From Rhodopseudomonas palustris (GTDB taxonomy: Bacteria > Pseudomonadota > Alphaproteobacteria > Rhizobiales > Xanthobacteraceae), in NCBI RefSeq assembly GCF_034479375.1, contig NZ_CP140155.1:1302001-1366000 (forward strand): a DNA stretch of 64,000 bases, written 5' to 3'. A model generated the notes under the pieces. It was not told where the DNA came from, searched no databases, and worked only from the letters and a program-made list of their open reading frames with translations. Made by a program: the position numbers and the translations under genes. Below are positions 30,197 to 41,233 of this stretch, in pieces. Every line of letters starts with the position of its first letter. Within the stretch, counting starts at the first letter, position 1.

Positions 30197-31618
30197 ATGT
30201 CCGACACCTCCTTCGACGTCATCATCATCGGCTCCGGCCCCGGCGGCTATGTCGCTGCGATCCGGGCGGCGCAGCTCGGCTTCAAGACCGCGATCGTCGA
30301 GAAGTCGTATCTCGGCGGCATCTGTTTGAACTGGGGCTGCATCCCGACCAAGGCGCTGCTGCGATCGGCCGAGGTCTATCATCTGATGCAGCACGCCAAG
30401 GACTACGGGCTGTCGGCGGACAACATCGCGTTCGATCCGAAGGCGGTGGTGGCGCGTTCGCGCGGCGTGTCGAAGCGGCTCAATGACGGCGTCGGCTTCC
30501 TGATGAAGAAGAACAAGATCTCGATCATCTGGGGCGCCGCGACGATCGACGCGCCGGGCAAGATCACGGTCGCGGCCTCGAAGACCGAGGCGCCGAAGGG
30601 CGCGCTGGGGCCGGGCAGCTATCAGGCCAAGCACATCATCGTTGCCACCGGCGCGCGGCCGCGCGTGCTGCCGGGGCTGGAGCCGGACAGGAAGCTGGTC
30701 TGGACCTATTTCGAGGCGATGGTGCCGGAGACCATGCCGAAATCGCTGCTGGTGGTCGGCTCCGGCGCGATCGGCATCGAATTCGCGTCGTTCTTCCACA
30801 CTATGGGCGCCAAGGTCACCGTGGTCGAGGTGCTGCCGCAGATCCTGCCGGTCGAGGACGCGGAGATCGCCGCCCTCGCGCGCAAGCGGTTCGAGAAGCA
30901 GGGCATCAAGATCCTGACCGGCGCCAAGGTGACCAAGTTGGACAAGAAGGCGGACAGCGTCGTCGCCACCATCGATCCCGGCACCGGCAAGGTCGAGACG
31001 CAGGAATTCGACCGGGTGATCTCGGCGGTCGGCGTGGTCGGCAATGTCGAGAATCTCGGACTCGAGAAGCTCGGCGTGAAACTCGACCGTGGCACCATCG
31101 TCACAGACGGCCTGGGCCAAACCAGCGTCCCCGGCATCTATGCGATCGGCGACGTCGCCGGTCCGCCGATGCTGGCGCACAAGGCCGAGCATGAGGGCGT
31201 GGTCTGCGTCGAGGCGATCAAGGGCTTGCATCCACATCCGCTCGACAAGAGCCTGATCCCCGGCTGCACCTACTGCCATCCGCAGATCGCCTCCGTCGGG
31301 CTGACAGAGGCGAAGGCGAAGGAGCAGGGGCGGGAGATCCGCGTCGGGCGCTTCCCGTTCACCGCCAACGGCAAGGCGATTGCGCTCGGCGAGGATCGGG
31401 GCCTGGTCAAGGTGATCTTCGACAAAAAGACCGGCCAACTGCTTGGCGCTCATATGATCGGCGCCGAAGTCACTGAGCTGATCCAGGGCTACGTGGTGGC
31501 GATGAACCTCGAGACCACCGAGGAAGAGCTGATGCACACCGTCTTCCCGCACCCGACGCTGTCGGAGATGATGAAGGAAGCGGTGCTGGACGCCTATGGC
31601 CGTGTCCTCAACGCCTGA
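30197..31618 (+). CDS. lpdA: Dihydrolipoyl dehydrogenase (E3)
   Basis: The 473-residue FAD flavoprotein reoxidises the lipoyl arms with NAD+. FAD site IIIGSGPGGYVAAI at 9-22, redox disulfide in GGICLNWGCIPTKALL (Cys43, Cys48), NAD site VVGSGAIGIEFASFF, FAD site IYAIGDVAG and the C-terminal HTVFPHPTLSEMM with the active-site His-Glu pair region. It starts 2 bp after the DUF559 stop codon, so it is now probably translated from an RBS in or near the repeat end (AAAGAGCGAG). It is the last gene of the pyruvate dehydrogenase operon. Confidence 0.98.
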   Translation: MSDTSFDVIIIGSGPGGYVAAIRAAQLGFKTAIVEKSYLGGICLNWGCIPTKALLRSAEVYHLMQHAKDYGLSADNIAFDPKAVVARSRGVSKRLNDGVGFLMKKNKISIIWGAATIDAPGKITVAASKTEAPKGALGPGSYQAKHIIVATGARPRVLPGLEPDRKLVWTYFEAMVPETMPKSLLVVGSGAIGIEFASFFHTMGAKVTVVEVLPQILPVEDAEIAALARKRFEKQGIKILTGAKVTKLDKKADSVVATIDPGTGKVETQEFDRVISAVGVVGNVENLGLEKLGVKLDRGTIVTDGLGQTSVPGIYAIGDVAGPPMLAHKAEHEGVVCVEAIKGLHPHPLDKSLIPGCTYCHPQIASVGLTEAKAKEQGREIRVGRFPFTANGKAIALGEDRGLVKVIFDKKTGQLLGAHMIGAEVTELIQGYVVAMNLETTEEELMHTVFPHPTLSEMMKEAVLDAYGRVLNA

Positions 31619-32270
31619 CGCCTTCCGCATTTTACCGTACGTAGGGTGGCCGCGCAGCAACGGTTGTTGCTGTGTCGCAACAGTTCCGGATCATTTAACC
31701 GTCTTTGACGGTCGTTGGTAGGCGCGCCGCTTTTTAGCCACACCGCTCGATGAGATCATGATCCAAAGACAGACCGATCGACAACAGGTCTGGGTTGTTG
31801 GGTATGTCTCCGCCGCGACGGGCTCCGAGGGCCAGTTCGTGGTCGGCGAAACGGGTGCGCAATGGACGTCTTGGTGCAGGGCAGATCGACGGTTCGCGGT
31901 CGCGGGATGACAGCGGCCTCGGCGCATGCGCGCGATCGGCTTGCCACATCGCTCTGTTTCGGCCGCGCTGAAACCTTCAAAAAGTCATCGTGTGCCGCGG
32001 GTTCGAAACTGGTCGGCCGTCATGTCGCCAAAGACATGAAGGAATGTGTCGGCTTGCAACCGACGAAGACGATCTTGCTCAATCACAGCACCCGCACCGA
32101 AGTTGGATCGGCCTCGACCGGGGCCGGGGATGCCTTTGACAGAAAGTTGACCTCCGCCCAACCGGTTTCGCGCAAGTCCAAAGCGCGGGCTCGGAAGACC
32201 AACATTCGGTTGGGGGCGATTTGGATGAAGTCCCGGCTGAAGCCGGGTCTGGCCCGCGAGATGCAATACG
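31619..32270. other. Intergenic region lpdA to exoR-like gene, no supported gene
   Basis: The spacer is 652 bp. A single half of the GTAGGGTGG repeat family lies near 31640. On the minus strand, 31734-31860 reads as a plausible C-terminal protein piece (FADHELALGARRGGDIPNN then SIGLSLDHDLIERCG, stop), without a convincing start, and may be a gene remnant. The plus-strand frame at 31862-32284 is not protein-like at its start. No RNA gene or terminator was identified. Confidence 0.35.
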
Positions 32271-33092
32271 ATGCGGATGTTTGAGCGTACGACCTTTGTT
32301 GCTTTGATGATGGGCGCCACGGCGGCCATCGCGCCGGCGTCCGCCTTCGAGGGCACCCCCGTCAATCCCGAGAACACCGCGATCCCGGTCGCCTCGTCGC
32401 AGCCCGGTACCGCGCCGGTGCTGAAGAAGGCGATCCCGACGGAGGCTGCGACCACGTCGTTGACGGCGCTGCAATATGCCGCCGAAGGCGGCCACCCGAT
32501 CGCGCAATGGCGGCTCGGCCGGATGTATGCCGACGGCAATGGTGTGGTCCAGGACGACCTGCGTGCGTTCGACTATTTCAGCAAGATCGCCAACGCCCAT
32601 GCCGAGGACAGCCCGTCCGCGCCGCAGGCCGCGATCGTCGCCAACGCCTTCGTGGCGCTCGGCCGCTATTATCTCGACGGCATCCCGAATTCGAAGATCA
32701 AGCGCGACACGGAACGGGCACGGGAGATGTTCTCCTACGCGGCGTCGTATTTCGGCAATGCCGACGCGCAATACGATCTGGCGCGTCTGTATATCGACGG
32801 CATCGGCATGCCGCGCGATTTCCGCTACGGCGCGCGCTGGCTCGGTCTGGCGGCGCAGAAGGGCCAGCACCAGGCCCAGGCGATGCTCGGACAGTTGCTG
32901 TTCAACGGCGAGAAACTGCCCCGGCAGGCCGCCCGCGGCCTGATGTGGCTGACGCTCGCCCGCGACAGCGCCGCGCCGGATGAGGCCTGGATCAAGGACA
33001 GCTACAATCGGGCGTTCGCCAAGGCCTCGGACGACGATCGCGCCATGGCGCTGCAGATGCTCGAGCATTGGGTGCAGGGTCGGCGGGACTGA
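32271..33092 (+). CDS. ExoR-like Sel1-repeat periplasmic protein
   Basis: The 273-residue protein has a signal peptide (about 1-25, ending PASAF) followed by Sel1-like repeats (TPR relatives): ALQYAAEGGHPIAQWRLGRMYADGNGV, ARRYYLDGI-type, SYFGNADAQYDLARLYIDGIG and LGLAAQKGQHQAQAMLGQLLFNG. The layout and the central YYLDGIPNSKIKRDTERAREMF (short motifs YYLDGIP, ARE-MF) match ExoR of rhizobia, a periplasmic negative regulator of the ExoS/ChvI two-component system that controls exopolysaccharide, motility and symbiosis. exoS/chvI are not in this window. The stop overlaps the Nudix start as TGATG. Confidence 0.8.
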   Translation: MRMFERTTFVALMMGATAAIAPASAFEGTPVNPENTAIPVASSQPGTAPVLKKAIPTEAATTSLTALQYAAEGGHPIAQWRLGRMYADGNGVVQDDLRAFDYFSKIANAHAEDSPSAPQAAIVANAFVALGRYYLDGIPNSKIKRDTERAREMFSYAASYFGNADAQYDLARLYIDGIGMPRDFRYGARWLGLAAQKGQHQAQAMLGQLLFNGEKLPRQAARGLMWLTLARDSAAPDEAWIKDSYNRAFAKASDDDRAMALQMLEHWVQGRRD

Positions 33093-33616
33093 TGCCGAGC
33101 GGGCGCTTCGCTTTGAGTACGCAACCTCTCCAAAGTAGGCGCGGGCGGTCGGCGTTGAGCGAGGCGAATGGCGACCCTAGCACTCGCGTTTCCGCACGCG
33201 TTATTCTGTTGTCTTCCGAGGGTGAGGTTCTTCTGATCCGCTTCGCTGTTCTGCGATCGGCACGCGAATTCGTATTTTGGGCGACGCCAGGTGGCGGTGT
33301 CGAATTGGGTGAGACTCCGTTGGCGGCCGCGCACCGTGAGCTGCTGGAGGAACTTCAGCTCGAAACCAATCTCGAAGGGCCAGTGCATTCGGTAACTGAC
33401 AGTTTCGAGCATAAAGGCTCGCTGATTCAGGGCCGAGACATCTTCTTTGTCGGCCGTTGTGACCGCGATCGCGTTCGATTGCATGGCGCAACTGAAGAAG
33501 AGCGATCAGCGATGCAAACGATACGATGGTGGAAATCGGAAGAGATCGAGCAGACGGAAGAAACAGTATTTCCGAAGGACCTTGCGCAGGTGTTGGCGCG
33601 TATCGCTCGGTCGTAG
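33092..33616 (+). CDS. Nudix hydrolase
   Basis: The 174-residue protein has a full Nudix box, GGGVELGETPLAAAHRELLEEL (G-x5-E-x7-REL-x2-E-E), around residues 68-89. Preceding strands (ARVILLSSEGEVLLIRF) and the IRWWKSEEI stretch after it fit the fold. Nudix enzymes hydrolyse nucleoside diphosphates linked to other groups; the substrate is unknown. The start at 33092 overlaps the exoR-like stop; the first ~30 residues look unconserved and a later start is possible. Base composition is lower than in neighbouring core genes. Confidence 0.85.
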   Translation: MPSGRFALSTQPLQSRRGRSALSEANGDPSTRVSARVILLSSEGEVLLIRFAVLRSAREFVFWATPGGGVELGETPLAAAHRELLEELQLETNLEGPVHSVTDSFEHKGSLIQGRDIFFVGRCDRDRVRLHGATEEERSAMQTIRWWKSEEIEQTEETVFPKDLAQVLARIARS

Positions 33617-33900
33617 CGTCCGGCTCAAGCCGTCTCCAGATTTGCAGGCTTGCAGCGCAACAGCAGTCGCCCGGTTGTTTTCCTTTTGCGGCTCCGCGAG
33701 ACACCGTCCGCGCCCTGGAACTGAACAGGGTACCAAAGACGTCCGATGCGGATCGCAAGCTACCTACTTCTCGATCGTATCCATGTCATTTCGACACGAT
33801 ATTGTCCTTTGAAGGTTTTCATCGGCTCGAACCGTCGCGCCGACTGAGCAATATGCGGATCGAAACTTCGGGCCAGCTAACCCCTCCGATTTGAGGACGC

Positions 33901-34299
33901 ATGAATCGATTGCTCGCGGCCGCATCAGGCCTTGCTGCCATTGCCGCCGCCATCCACATTTTCATGGGTGGCAGTGGCGTCGTCGATCCCCTGTTGACGT
34001 CGACTCTGGAGATCTGGCCGAAGCTGGTTCTCTACGCTGTCTGGCACATGGGTTCGGCAGCGCTTTGCCTGTCCGCAGCCGCCTTGTTCATTGGCGGCCT
34101 GCCTCGTCACGCAAACGCCTCGCGCTATCTGGTCTGGTTCATTTCGGTGCTGTGGTGCTGCTTTGCCGGCGTGTTCCTGGCCATCATCGCGGGTCAACCG
34201 GAGTCGGGCTGGCTGTTTAAACTGCCACAGTGGACGCTGTTGTTGCTGGTCGGGCTGCTTGGCCTGTGGGCCAGTTTCCGGACAATCAAGCGCACCTGA
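33901..34299 (+). CDS. Small integral membrane protein, hypothetical
   Basis: The 132-residue protein has four hydrophobic segments at about 4-22, 42-66, 75-98 and 107-125 with short polar loops; no signal for cleavage and no catalytic motif. It shows MNRLLAAASGLAAIAAAIH, VLYAVWHMGSAALCLSAA, YLVWFISVLWCCFAGVFLAI and WTLLLLVGLLGLWASF. No family is recognised. It is preceded by a 284-bp spacer (33617-33900) where I see no gene, and is convergent with livF. Confidence 0.65.
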   Translation: MNRLLAAASGLAAIAAAIHIFMGGSGVVDPLLTSTLEIWPKLVLYAVWHMGSAALCLSAAALFIGGLPRHANASRYLVWFISVLWCCFAGVFLAIIAGQPESGWLFKLPQWTLLLLVGLLGLWASFRTIKRT

Positions 34300-34407
34300 C
34301 GACGGACATGGCACCCCGCCTTCGGCCGACTGATGAACGGAAAAGCACGGCTCTGCCCGCAACGCTGGATGCTCGATCCAGATCTTGCGTGTGATGAAGC
34401 CTCCGGC

Positions 34408-35156
<749 letters not shown>

Positions 35157-35160
<4 letters not shown>

Positions 35161-35927
35161 ACCTGTTCCTCGCCGAGATAAGCCTCGATCACCTTCGGAT
35201 TGCCCTTGATCTCCTCGGGCACGCCCTGCGCGATCACGCGTCCGCCGGCCAGCACGGTGATGCGGTCGGCAAGCGAGAACACCACATGCATATCGTGCTC
35301 GATGATGACGATGGTCATCCCCGAATCCTTGATCTGCCGCAGGATCTCGATGGTCGCATTGGTATCCGCGCGGGCCATGCCGGCGGTCGGCTCGTCGAGC
35401 AACAACAATTTCGGCTTCTGCACCAGCCCGATCACCATCTCGAGCCGTCGCTTGTCGCCGCGCGACAGCGCGCCGGCGAGGTGATAGAGGTGCCCCCCGA
35501 GGCCGCGCTCGCGCAGCTCCTGGATGGCACGTTGGCCGATTTCGCCCTGCTCGTCGAACCGGGACAGCAGCTTGAGCCGGAACGCCCCGTCGCGATGCGA
35601 CAGCATCGCCATCATCACGTTTTCGAGCACGGTGAGATCGGCGAAGATTTCCGGCGTCTGGAACACCCGCGCCACGCCTAGCTGGTTGATCTCGTAGGGC
35701 TTGAGACCGGTCAACTCGGTGCCGTGGAACATCACCTTGCCCTGGGTCGGCGGCAGCACGCCGACGCAGACGTTGAGCAGCGTCGACTTGCCGGCGCCGT
35801 TCGGCCCGATGATCGCGTGGGTCTCGCCCTCGCGGATGTCCAGATTCACGTCGGCCAGCGCGTGCAGGCCCGCGAAGGTCTTGTGGACGTGGTCGATGTG
35901 CAGGACGATGTCGTTGGTCGCAATCAT
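35157..35927 (-). CDS. livG: ABC transporter ATP-binding protein LivG
   Basis: The 256-residue ATPase pairs with LivF. Walker [10 protein letters not shown] near residues 41-49, signature [10 protein letters not shown] (a divergent LSGGxxR), Walker [13 protein letters not shown] and H-loop [10 protein letters not shown] are visible. The C-terminal VIEAYLGEE motif is typical of LivG. It overlaps its neighbours on both sides by four bases (ATGA type), indicating tight translational coupling. Confidence 0.95.
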
Positions 35928-37159
35928 GGCGCAACGGCCCTCTTCTTCTCGGCAGCCTTGCTCTCGGCGACCTTCTTGTCGGCCTCCGCCGCGCCGTGGC
36001 TCGACGGCATCTCCTCGATCACGCTCTCACCGAGGCCATCGCGCTGCGGCGAGTCGCCGAGCGACTTGACCCTTGGCGTGTGCTTGAAGCCGAGCAGCCG
36101 GTTGATGCCTTCCATGATGCCGCCGGGCAGGAAGCACACCACCGCCATGAACAACAGGCCAAGGGTGAGCTGCCAGCCTTCGCCGACGAACAGGCCGGCG
36201 GTCTTCACCACGCCGTCGCGGACGGCATCGGGAAGGAACGCAAAGATGAGCTGGAGCTGCTGCTCGTTGTAGGCCGAGAAGATGTTCTCGAAATACTTGA
36301 TCAGGCCGGTGCCGAGCACCGGACCGAGCAGCGTGCCGGAGCCGCCGAGGATGGTCATCAGCACCACCTCGCCCGACGCGGTCCACTGCATGCGCTCTGC
36401 GCCGACCAGCGGATCGGTCGCCGCCAGCAACGAGCCGGCCAGGCCCGCGAACATGCCGGAAATCACGAAGGCGGACAGCAGATACGGCCTGGTATGATAG
36501 CCGGTATAGCCCATCCGATTCTGGTTCGACTTGATCGCGCGCAGCGTCATGCCGAACGGCGAGCGGAAGATCGCGATCGACAGGCCGAACGCCGCCACCA
36601 GCACCGCTCCGCAAATGTAGAAGCCGGTCCATCCGGTGATCGGCAGGCCGAGCAGCGACGGCGTCGGCGACACGTAACCAAGCGCGGCGTCGAGATGCCG
36701 CGGATCCTGCCGCAACACCCGCAATCCGGTCTCGCCATTGGTGATCGGCGTCAGCACCGAATACGCCATATTGTAGCACATCTGCGCGAAGGCCAGCGTC
36801 AGGATCGAGAAGTAGATGCCCGAGCGCCGCAGGCTGATGAACCCGATCGCCAGCGCCAGCAAGCCTGCGAGGATGACCGAGAACGCCACCGCCGGCAGCA
36901 GGTCCATCGAGACCAGCTTGAACGACCACACCGCGGCATAGGAGCCGACGCCGAGAAACGCGGCGTGGCCGAACGACAGATAGCCGGTGAGACCGAACAG
37001 GATGTTGAATCCGATCGCGAAGATGCCGTAGATCGCGAATTTCTGCAGCAAGTCGGGATAGCCGGCGCCGATCGGGGTGAAGATCACCGGCCCGAGCGCC
37101 ACCACGATGGCGAAGCCGATCAGGAGAGCGATGTCGGCGAATTTGGAGGTGTGCTTCAT
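35924..37159 (-). CDS. livM: ABC transporter permease LivM
   Basis: The 411-residue inner-membrane permease has about ten hydrophobic helices and the LivM signatures [19 protein letters not shown] (EAA-like start region) and [16 protein letters not shown]. The C-terminal ~60 residues ([20 protein letters not shown]) form a charged cytoplasmic tail that is longer than usual. It forms the channel with LivH. Confidence 0.94.
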   Translation of the reverse strand: MKHTSKFADIALLIGFAIVVALGPVIFTPIGAGYPDLLQKFAIYGIFAIGFNILFGLTGYLSFGHAAFLGVGSYAAVWSFKLVSMDLLPAVAFSVILAGLLALAIGFISLRRSGIYFSILTLAFAQMCYNMAYSVLTPITNGETGLRVLRQDPRHLDAALGYVSPTPSLLGLPITGWTGFYICGAVLVAAFGLSIAIFRSPFGMTLRAIKSNQNRMGYTGYHTRPYLLSAFVISGMFAGLAGSLLAATDPLVGAERMQWTASGEVVLMTILGGSGTLLGPVLGTGLIKYFENIFSAYNEQQLQLIFAFLPDAVRDGVVKTAGLFVGEGWQLTLGLLFMAVVCFLPGGIMEGINRLLGFKHTPRVKSLGDSPQRDGLGESVIEEMPSSHGAAEADKKVAESKAAEKKRAVAP

Positions 37160-37163
37160 CTGA

Positions 37164-38171
37164 TCAGCTTTCCATCACGCCTTTGCGCCCCAACAATCCG
37201 CGTGGGCGCACCAACAAGATCACGACGGCGACCAGATAGATGATGATCTGGTCGATGCCCGGCACCAGGCTCTTGACCTCGTTCATCGAGGCAAACGACT
37301 GCAGAATGCCGAGCAGGAAACCCGCCAGCACCGCACCGGGCAGCGATCCCATGCCACCGACCACGACGACGACGAATGACAGCACCAGAAAATCCATCCC
37401 CATGTGATAGTCGGGCGGCACGATCGGCGTGTACATCACCCCGGCCAGACCGGCGACGACCGCCGCGAGCCCGAACACGATGGTGAAACGGCGCTCGATG
37501 TTGATGCCGAGCAGGCCGACCGTCTCGCGGTCCTGCATGCCGGCCCGCACGACCATGCCGAAGGTGGTGAGTTGCAGAAAGGCGAACACCGCCGCGATCA
37601 CCGCCAGCGAAAACGCCAGATAGACGATGCGCCAGTACGGATAGACGATCGCCTCGGTCAACTGCAGGCTGCCGGAGAAGATCTGCGGCGCGGACTGCGC
37701 GATCGGATTGGCGCCGAAGAAGTGCTTGACGATCTCCTGCAACACGATGGCGAGGCCGAAGGTGACCAGGATCTGGTCGGCATGCGGGCGCTTGTAGAAG
37801 AACCGGATCAGGCCGCGCTCGATGATGATGCCGATCAGCAGCATCACGGGAATCGCCAGCAGGATCGACGCTGGCACCGAGTAGTCGATCAGAATTTTGC
37901 CCCAGTCGCCGAGCATCGCCTGGACGTAGGGCGTCTTGACCTCGAGCGGCGAGCCCCACGGGGTGGTCCGCGTTGGGTCGACTTTGACGATTTCCAAAGT
38001 CAGGAGCTTGTTGAACACCACGGCGCAGAACGCGCCGAGCATGAACAGCGCGCCGTGCGCGAAGTTCACCACGCCGAGCGTGCCGAAGGCGAGGGTCAGC
38101 CCGAGCGCGATCAGCGCATAGGCTCCTCCTTTGTCGAGGCCGTTCAGGATCTGCAGAAAAATGGCGTCCAT
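37164..38171 (-). CDS. livH: ABC transporter permease LivH
   Basis: The 335-residue inner-membrane permease begins [27 protein letters not shown], the normal LivH entry (NGLxxGxxYALxALGLTL), then [19 protein letters not shown]. The motif [18 protein letters not shown] near the C-terminus is the permease ATPase-contact signature. About eight to nine helices. It lies 4 bp upstream of livM; a 221-bp spacer (38172-38392) separates it from the binding-protein gene. Confidence 0.94.
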   Translation of the reverse strand: MDAIFLQILNGLDKGGAYALIALGLTLAFGTLGVVNFAHGALFMLGAFCAVVFNKLLTLEIVKVDPTRTTPWGSPLEVKTPYVQAMLGDWGKILIDYSVPASILLAIPVMLLIGIIIERGLIRFFYKRPHADQILVTFGLAIVLQEIVKHFFGANPIAQSAPQIFSGSLQLTEAIVYPYWRIVYLAFSLAVIAAVFAFLQLTTFGMVVRAGMQDRETVGLLGINIERRFTIVFGLAAVVAGLAGVMYTPIVPPDYHMGMDFLVLSFVVVVVGGMGSLPGAVLAGFLLGILQSFASMNEVKSLVPGIDQIIIYLVAVVILLVRPRGLLGRKGVMES

Positions 38172-38392
38172 GCGTCGTCAATCTCCCATCGAGCCACGCG
38201 CGGCGCGTGTCCACGAAATCGTCCGGCGACGAGAATCGTCACCCTGAAACTGGTATTGGCTGTACGAGCGTTGCCATGTCGTGACGACTACCGTCGCAAG
38301 ACACAGCCGGCCGGCTGCGTCGCTGGAACGCAACCGACCGGAATAGGAGTCAGGCCTACCGAATTGCTTGCGGTAAATCCGACAAGGTCAGA

Positions 38393-39745
38393 CTATCCGC
38401 ACTTCTTGGCGTCCTTGGAGCCGAGTTCGCCGCCGAAGATGCTCGGGTCGTAGGTGACCTGAGACGCCGGCACGATCTTCCGAACCTCGAGCAGGTCGAA
38501 CTTGTCCTTGGGCTTGTCCTTGCCCTGCACGACCAGCACGTCCTTGAAGCACTGATGATCGGCGGCGCGGTACAGCGTCTTGCCGTTGCCCATGCCGTCG
38601 AACTCGAAGCCCTCCAGCGCCTTGATCACCGCCGTTGGGTTGAAGCTGCCGGCGCGCTCGCAAGCGTCGGCATAGAGCAGCGCTTGAACGTAACAGGTCT
38701 GCGCCGCCTGCGACGGCGGCGTACCATAGGCCGCGCCGAACGATTTGGTGAAGGCGCTGGTGGCTGCGTCTTCCAGCTTCCAGTCCCAATTGGCCGTGCC
38801 GTAGATGCCCTTGATCGCATCGCCGGCGCCTTGCGCCATCAGTTCGGAGAACAGCGGCACCACGATCTCGAACTTCTTGCCATTCGCCATCTTGTCACGC
38901 AGGCCGAACTGCACCGCCTGGGTCAAGGAGTTGATCATGTCCTTGCCATAGTGGTTCAGGATCAGCACGTCGGCGCCCGAATTGAGAACCGGCGTGATGT
39001 ACTGCGAGAAGTCGGCTGCGCCCAGCGGGGTGCGCACCGCCTTGGCGGTCTTCCAGCCCTGCTTCTCGGTGGCGTCTTTCATCGACTCTTCCTGGGTCCA
39101 GCCCCAGGTGTAGTCGGCGGTCAGGTGATACGCGACGCGGTCCTTGCCATAGGCCTCGGCGAGTACCGGACCGAGCGCGACGCCCGACATGTAGGCGTTG
39201 AAGAAGTGGCGAAAGCCGTAGGCTCGCTTGTCCTTGCCGGTCGTGTCGTTGGAATGGGTCAGGCCGGCCATGAAGATCACGCCGACGTCCTGGCACAGCG
39301 ACTGCACAGCGACCGCTTCGGCGGACGAGGAGCCGCCGGTGATCATGATCGCGCCGTCCTTCTCGATCATCCGCTTGGCGGTGGCGCGCGCTTGGTCGGC
39401 CTTGGTCTGGGTGTCGCCGGAGACGTATGCGACCTTCTTGCCGAGCACGCCGTTGCCCTTGAGCGCCAGCGGCTTCATCGTCTTGAGCATGCCGCCGTCG
39501 CCCTCGCCATTGAGGTGCTTGACCGCGAGCTGATAGGCCTTGAGCTCGTCCATGCCTTCGTCGGCATAGGCGCCGGACTGCGGCACGTTGAAGCCGAACG
39601 TGACTTCCTTGCCCTTCGGCATGTTGCAGAAGTCGTCCGCCCAGGCGTCGCGGATGAAGAACGTCGGTGTTGCCAGCGCGGCCGCACCAGCGAGACCGGT
39701 CTTGAGAACAGTTCTACGATTGATGATGAGCTTGTCGTTCGCCAT
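38393..39745 (-). CDS. ABC transporter substrate-binding protein (amino acid/amide type)
   Basis: The 450-residue periplasmic binding protein of the HAAT/Liv family carries a Tat-like signal (NRRTVLKTGLAGAAALATP, then cleavage near DAWA-DD) and a type I periplasmic-binding fold: FGFNVPQSGAYADEGMDEL at the start, VAYVSGDTQTKADQA, TGGSSSAEAVAVQ and YHLTADYTWGW. The start at 39745 has a perfect GAGGAGG ribosome site. It is longer than LivJ (~370). The ligand is not clear: branched-chain amino acids, other amides or aromatic acids are all possible, since Rhodopseudomonas has many such systems. Confidence 0.9.
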   Translation of the reverse strand: MANDKLIINRRTVLKTGLAGAAALATPTFFIRDAWADDFCNMPKGKEVTFGFNVPQSGAYADEGMDELKAYQLAVKHLNGEGDGGMLKTMKPLALKGNGVLGKKVAYVSGDTQTKADQARATAKRMIEKDGAIMITGGSSSAEAVAVQSLCQDVGVIFMAGLTHSNDTTGKDKRAYGFRHFFNAYMSGVALGPVLAEAYGKDRVAYHLTADYTWGWTQEESMKDATEKQGWKTAKAVRTPLGAADFSQYITPVLNSGADVLILNHYGKDMINSLTQAVQFGLRDKMANGKKFEIVVPLFSELMAQGAGDAIKGIYGTANWDWKLEDAATSAFTKSFGAAYGTPPSQAAQTCYVQALLYADACERAGSFNPTAVIKALEGFEFDGMGNGKTLYRAADHQCFKDVLVVQGKDKPKDKFDLLEVRKIVPASQVTYDPSIFGGELGSKDAKKCG

Positions 39746-40293
39746 GTTTCCTCCTCGGCGTTCATAATATTCGGTGCTTCTTGTTACCGGCGCTCTCACA
39801 CATGCGAGATCGTTCGGCCAGAGCTTTGGTCGCTTCTGGTTGCATGTTCGTGTTTCGGGGTTGAATCCGTCAACCGCTACGTTCGGTGTAGATGGATGGC
39901 AATTAGTTCGCTGAAAAACCAATGGTGCAATGCAGCGGGCGCGCGGACAAATACAATGCGAGGCCTTGCAGAGCGTTGGTTTCGGCGCGGTGTAGTGAGC
40001 CAGGTCTGCTCATCGCGGCGTATGGAGGCCGCTCGGTCGCCGATTCAATCGTCGCGTCAAATAGCCGCGGTAACTGCGCGGTTTGACATCGAAAAGTTCG
40101 GCGGTATCCGCTGATGTAATTGCAAATGGGCCTGCCATGGCTGAGATGCCGCGGCTGGATTGATACCAAGTGGCGTCCGTCTCCTGGATCAGTGCCGACA
40201 CGGCTTCGCGAATGGTGATCACGAAGGACTGCGCCGTGCTTCGCCTTGCTCAGTTCTGGCTTGTCACAGAGTTGTGTTCTGATCCACGTCGCG
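39746..40293. other. Intergenic region upstream of the ABC transporter operon
   Basis: The 548-bp spacer should hold the operon promoter; the part next to the gene (39770-39900) is relatively AT-rich. A minus-strand frame at 40010-40222 (GTG start; ITIREAVSALIQETDATWY, then AGPFAITSADTAELFDV) looks partly protein-like but has no ribosome site, no recognisable family and could be a gene remnant. No RNA gene seen. Confidence 0.35.
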
Positions 40294-41085
40294 TCAGCCC
40301 ACGTCCAGATCCAAATCCGCCCACACCGGCACATGGTCGGACGGCTTTTCCCAGTTCCGCACGTAAGCGTCGATGCCGACATTGCGGAGCCGGTCGGTAG
40401 CCTGCGGCGACAGCAGCAGGTGGTCGATCCGCAGTCCCCAATTCTTCTGCCAGGCTCCGGCCTGGTAGTCCCAAAACGTGTATTGCCCTGGAGCGTCTGT
40501 GGTGGCGCGCAGCGCATCGGTCAGGCCGAGGCCGAGCAGGGCCTGGTAGCTTTCGCGCGTCTGCGGCCGGAACAGCGCATCGTTGAACCAGCCGGCCGGA
40601 TTGTGAACGTCGGCGGGCTGCGGAATGACATTGAAATCGCCGGCCAGGATCAGCGGCTCCTCGGTTTTCAGGCGCTGCTGTGAATATTCAAGAAGCCGCG
40701 ACATCCAACTGAGCTTGTAAGGATATTTCTCACTCTCCACAGGATTGCCGTTGGGCAGATAGAGGCAGGCGACACGGACCACGCCGCGCTTCAGCGACAC
40801 CACGCCTTCGAGGAACCGTGCGTGCACGTCGTTGTCGTCGCCGGCGAGGCGGGGGGTGGCTTCCTCCAGCGGATATTTCGACAACAGGGCGACGCCGTTG
40901 AAGGTCTTCTGGCCGTGGGTGACGACGTTATAGCCCAGCGCTTCGATCGGCTCGCGCGGGAACGCTTCGTCGACGCATTTGATCTCCTGCAGGCAGACCA
41001 CGTCAGGGTCGCACTCCTTCAGCCAGCTCACCAGATGGTCCAGCCGCTGCCTGACGGAGTTCACATTCCAGGTGGCGATCCGCAT
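40294..41085 (-). CDS. xthA: Exodeoxyribonuclease III
   Basis: The 263-residue AP endonuclease/3'-exonuclease acts in base excision repair. Catalytic and metal-binding motifs: MRIATWNVNSVRQRL (Asn7), CLQEIKC (Glu34), YLPNGNPV, LAGDFNVIP, the loop GLRIDHLLLS and C-terminal SDHVPVWADL. The start at 41085 gives the family's standard MRIATWNVN beginning; the longer open frame upstream is not coding. It is divergent from the RND efflux operon with about 150 bp between starts. Confidence 0.97.
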   Translation of the reverse strand: MRIATWNVNSVRQRLDHLVSWLKECDPDVVCLQEIKCVDEAFPREPIEALGYNVVTHGQKTFNGVALLSKYPLEEATPRLAGDDNDVHARFLEGVVSLKRGVVRVACLYLPNGNPVESEKYPYKLSWMSRLLEYSQQRLKTEEPLILAGDFNVIPQPADVHNPAGWFNDALFRPQTRESYQALLGLGLTDALRATTDAPGQYTFWDYQAGAWQKNWGLRIDHLLLSPQATDRLRNVGIDAYVRNWEKPSDHVPVWADLDLDVG

Positions 41086-41233
41086 GTCATGATCCGTCGA
41101 TAAAAATCCCGGCTGCTGCCATACCATGCCTGCGGGGGCTGTGGTAAGCCTCAGAAAAATCGGGCGTAATGGCGCCTCGGGAGCGAGCGGGCGGCGGATT
41201 CCGTCCGCCGCGCCAAGTTCGAAGCGGAGCGTC

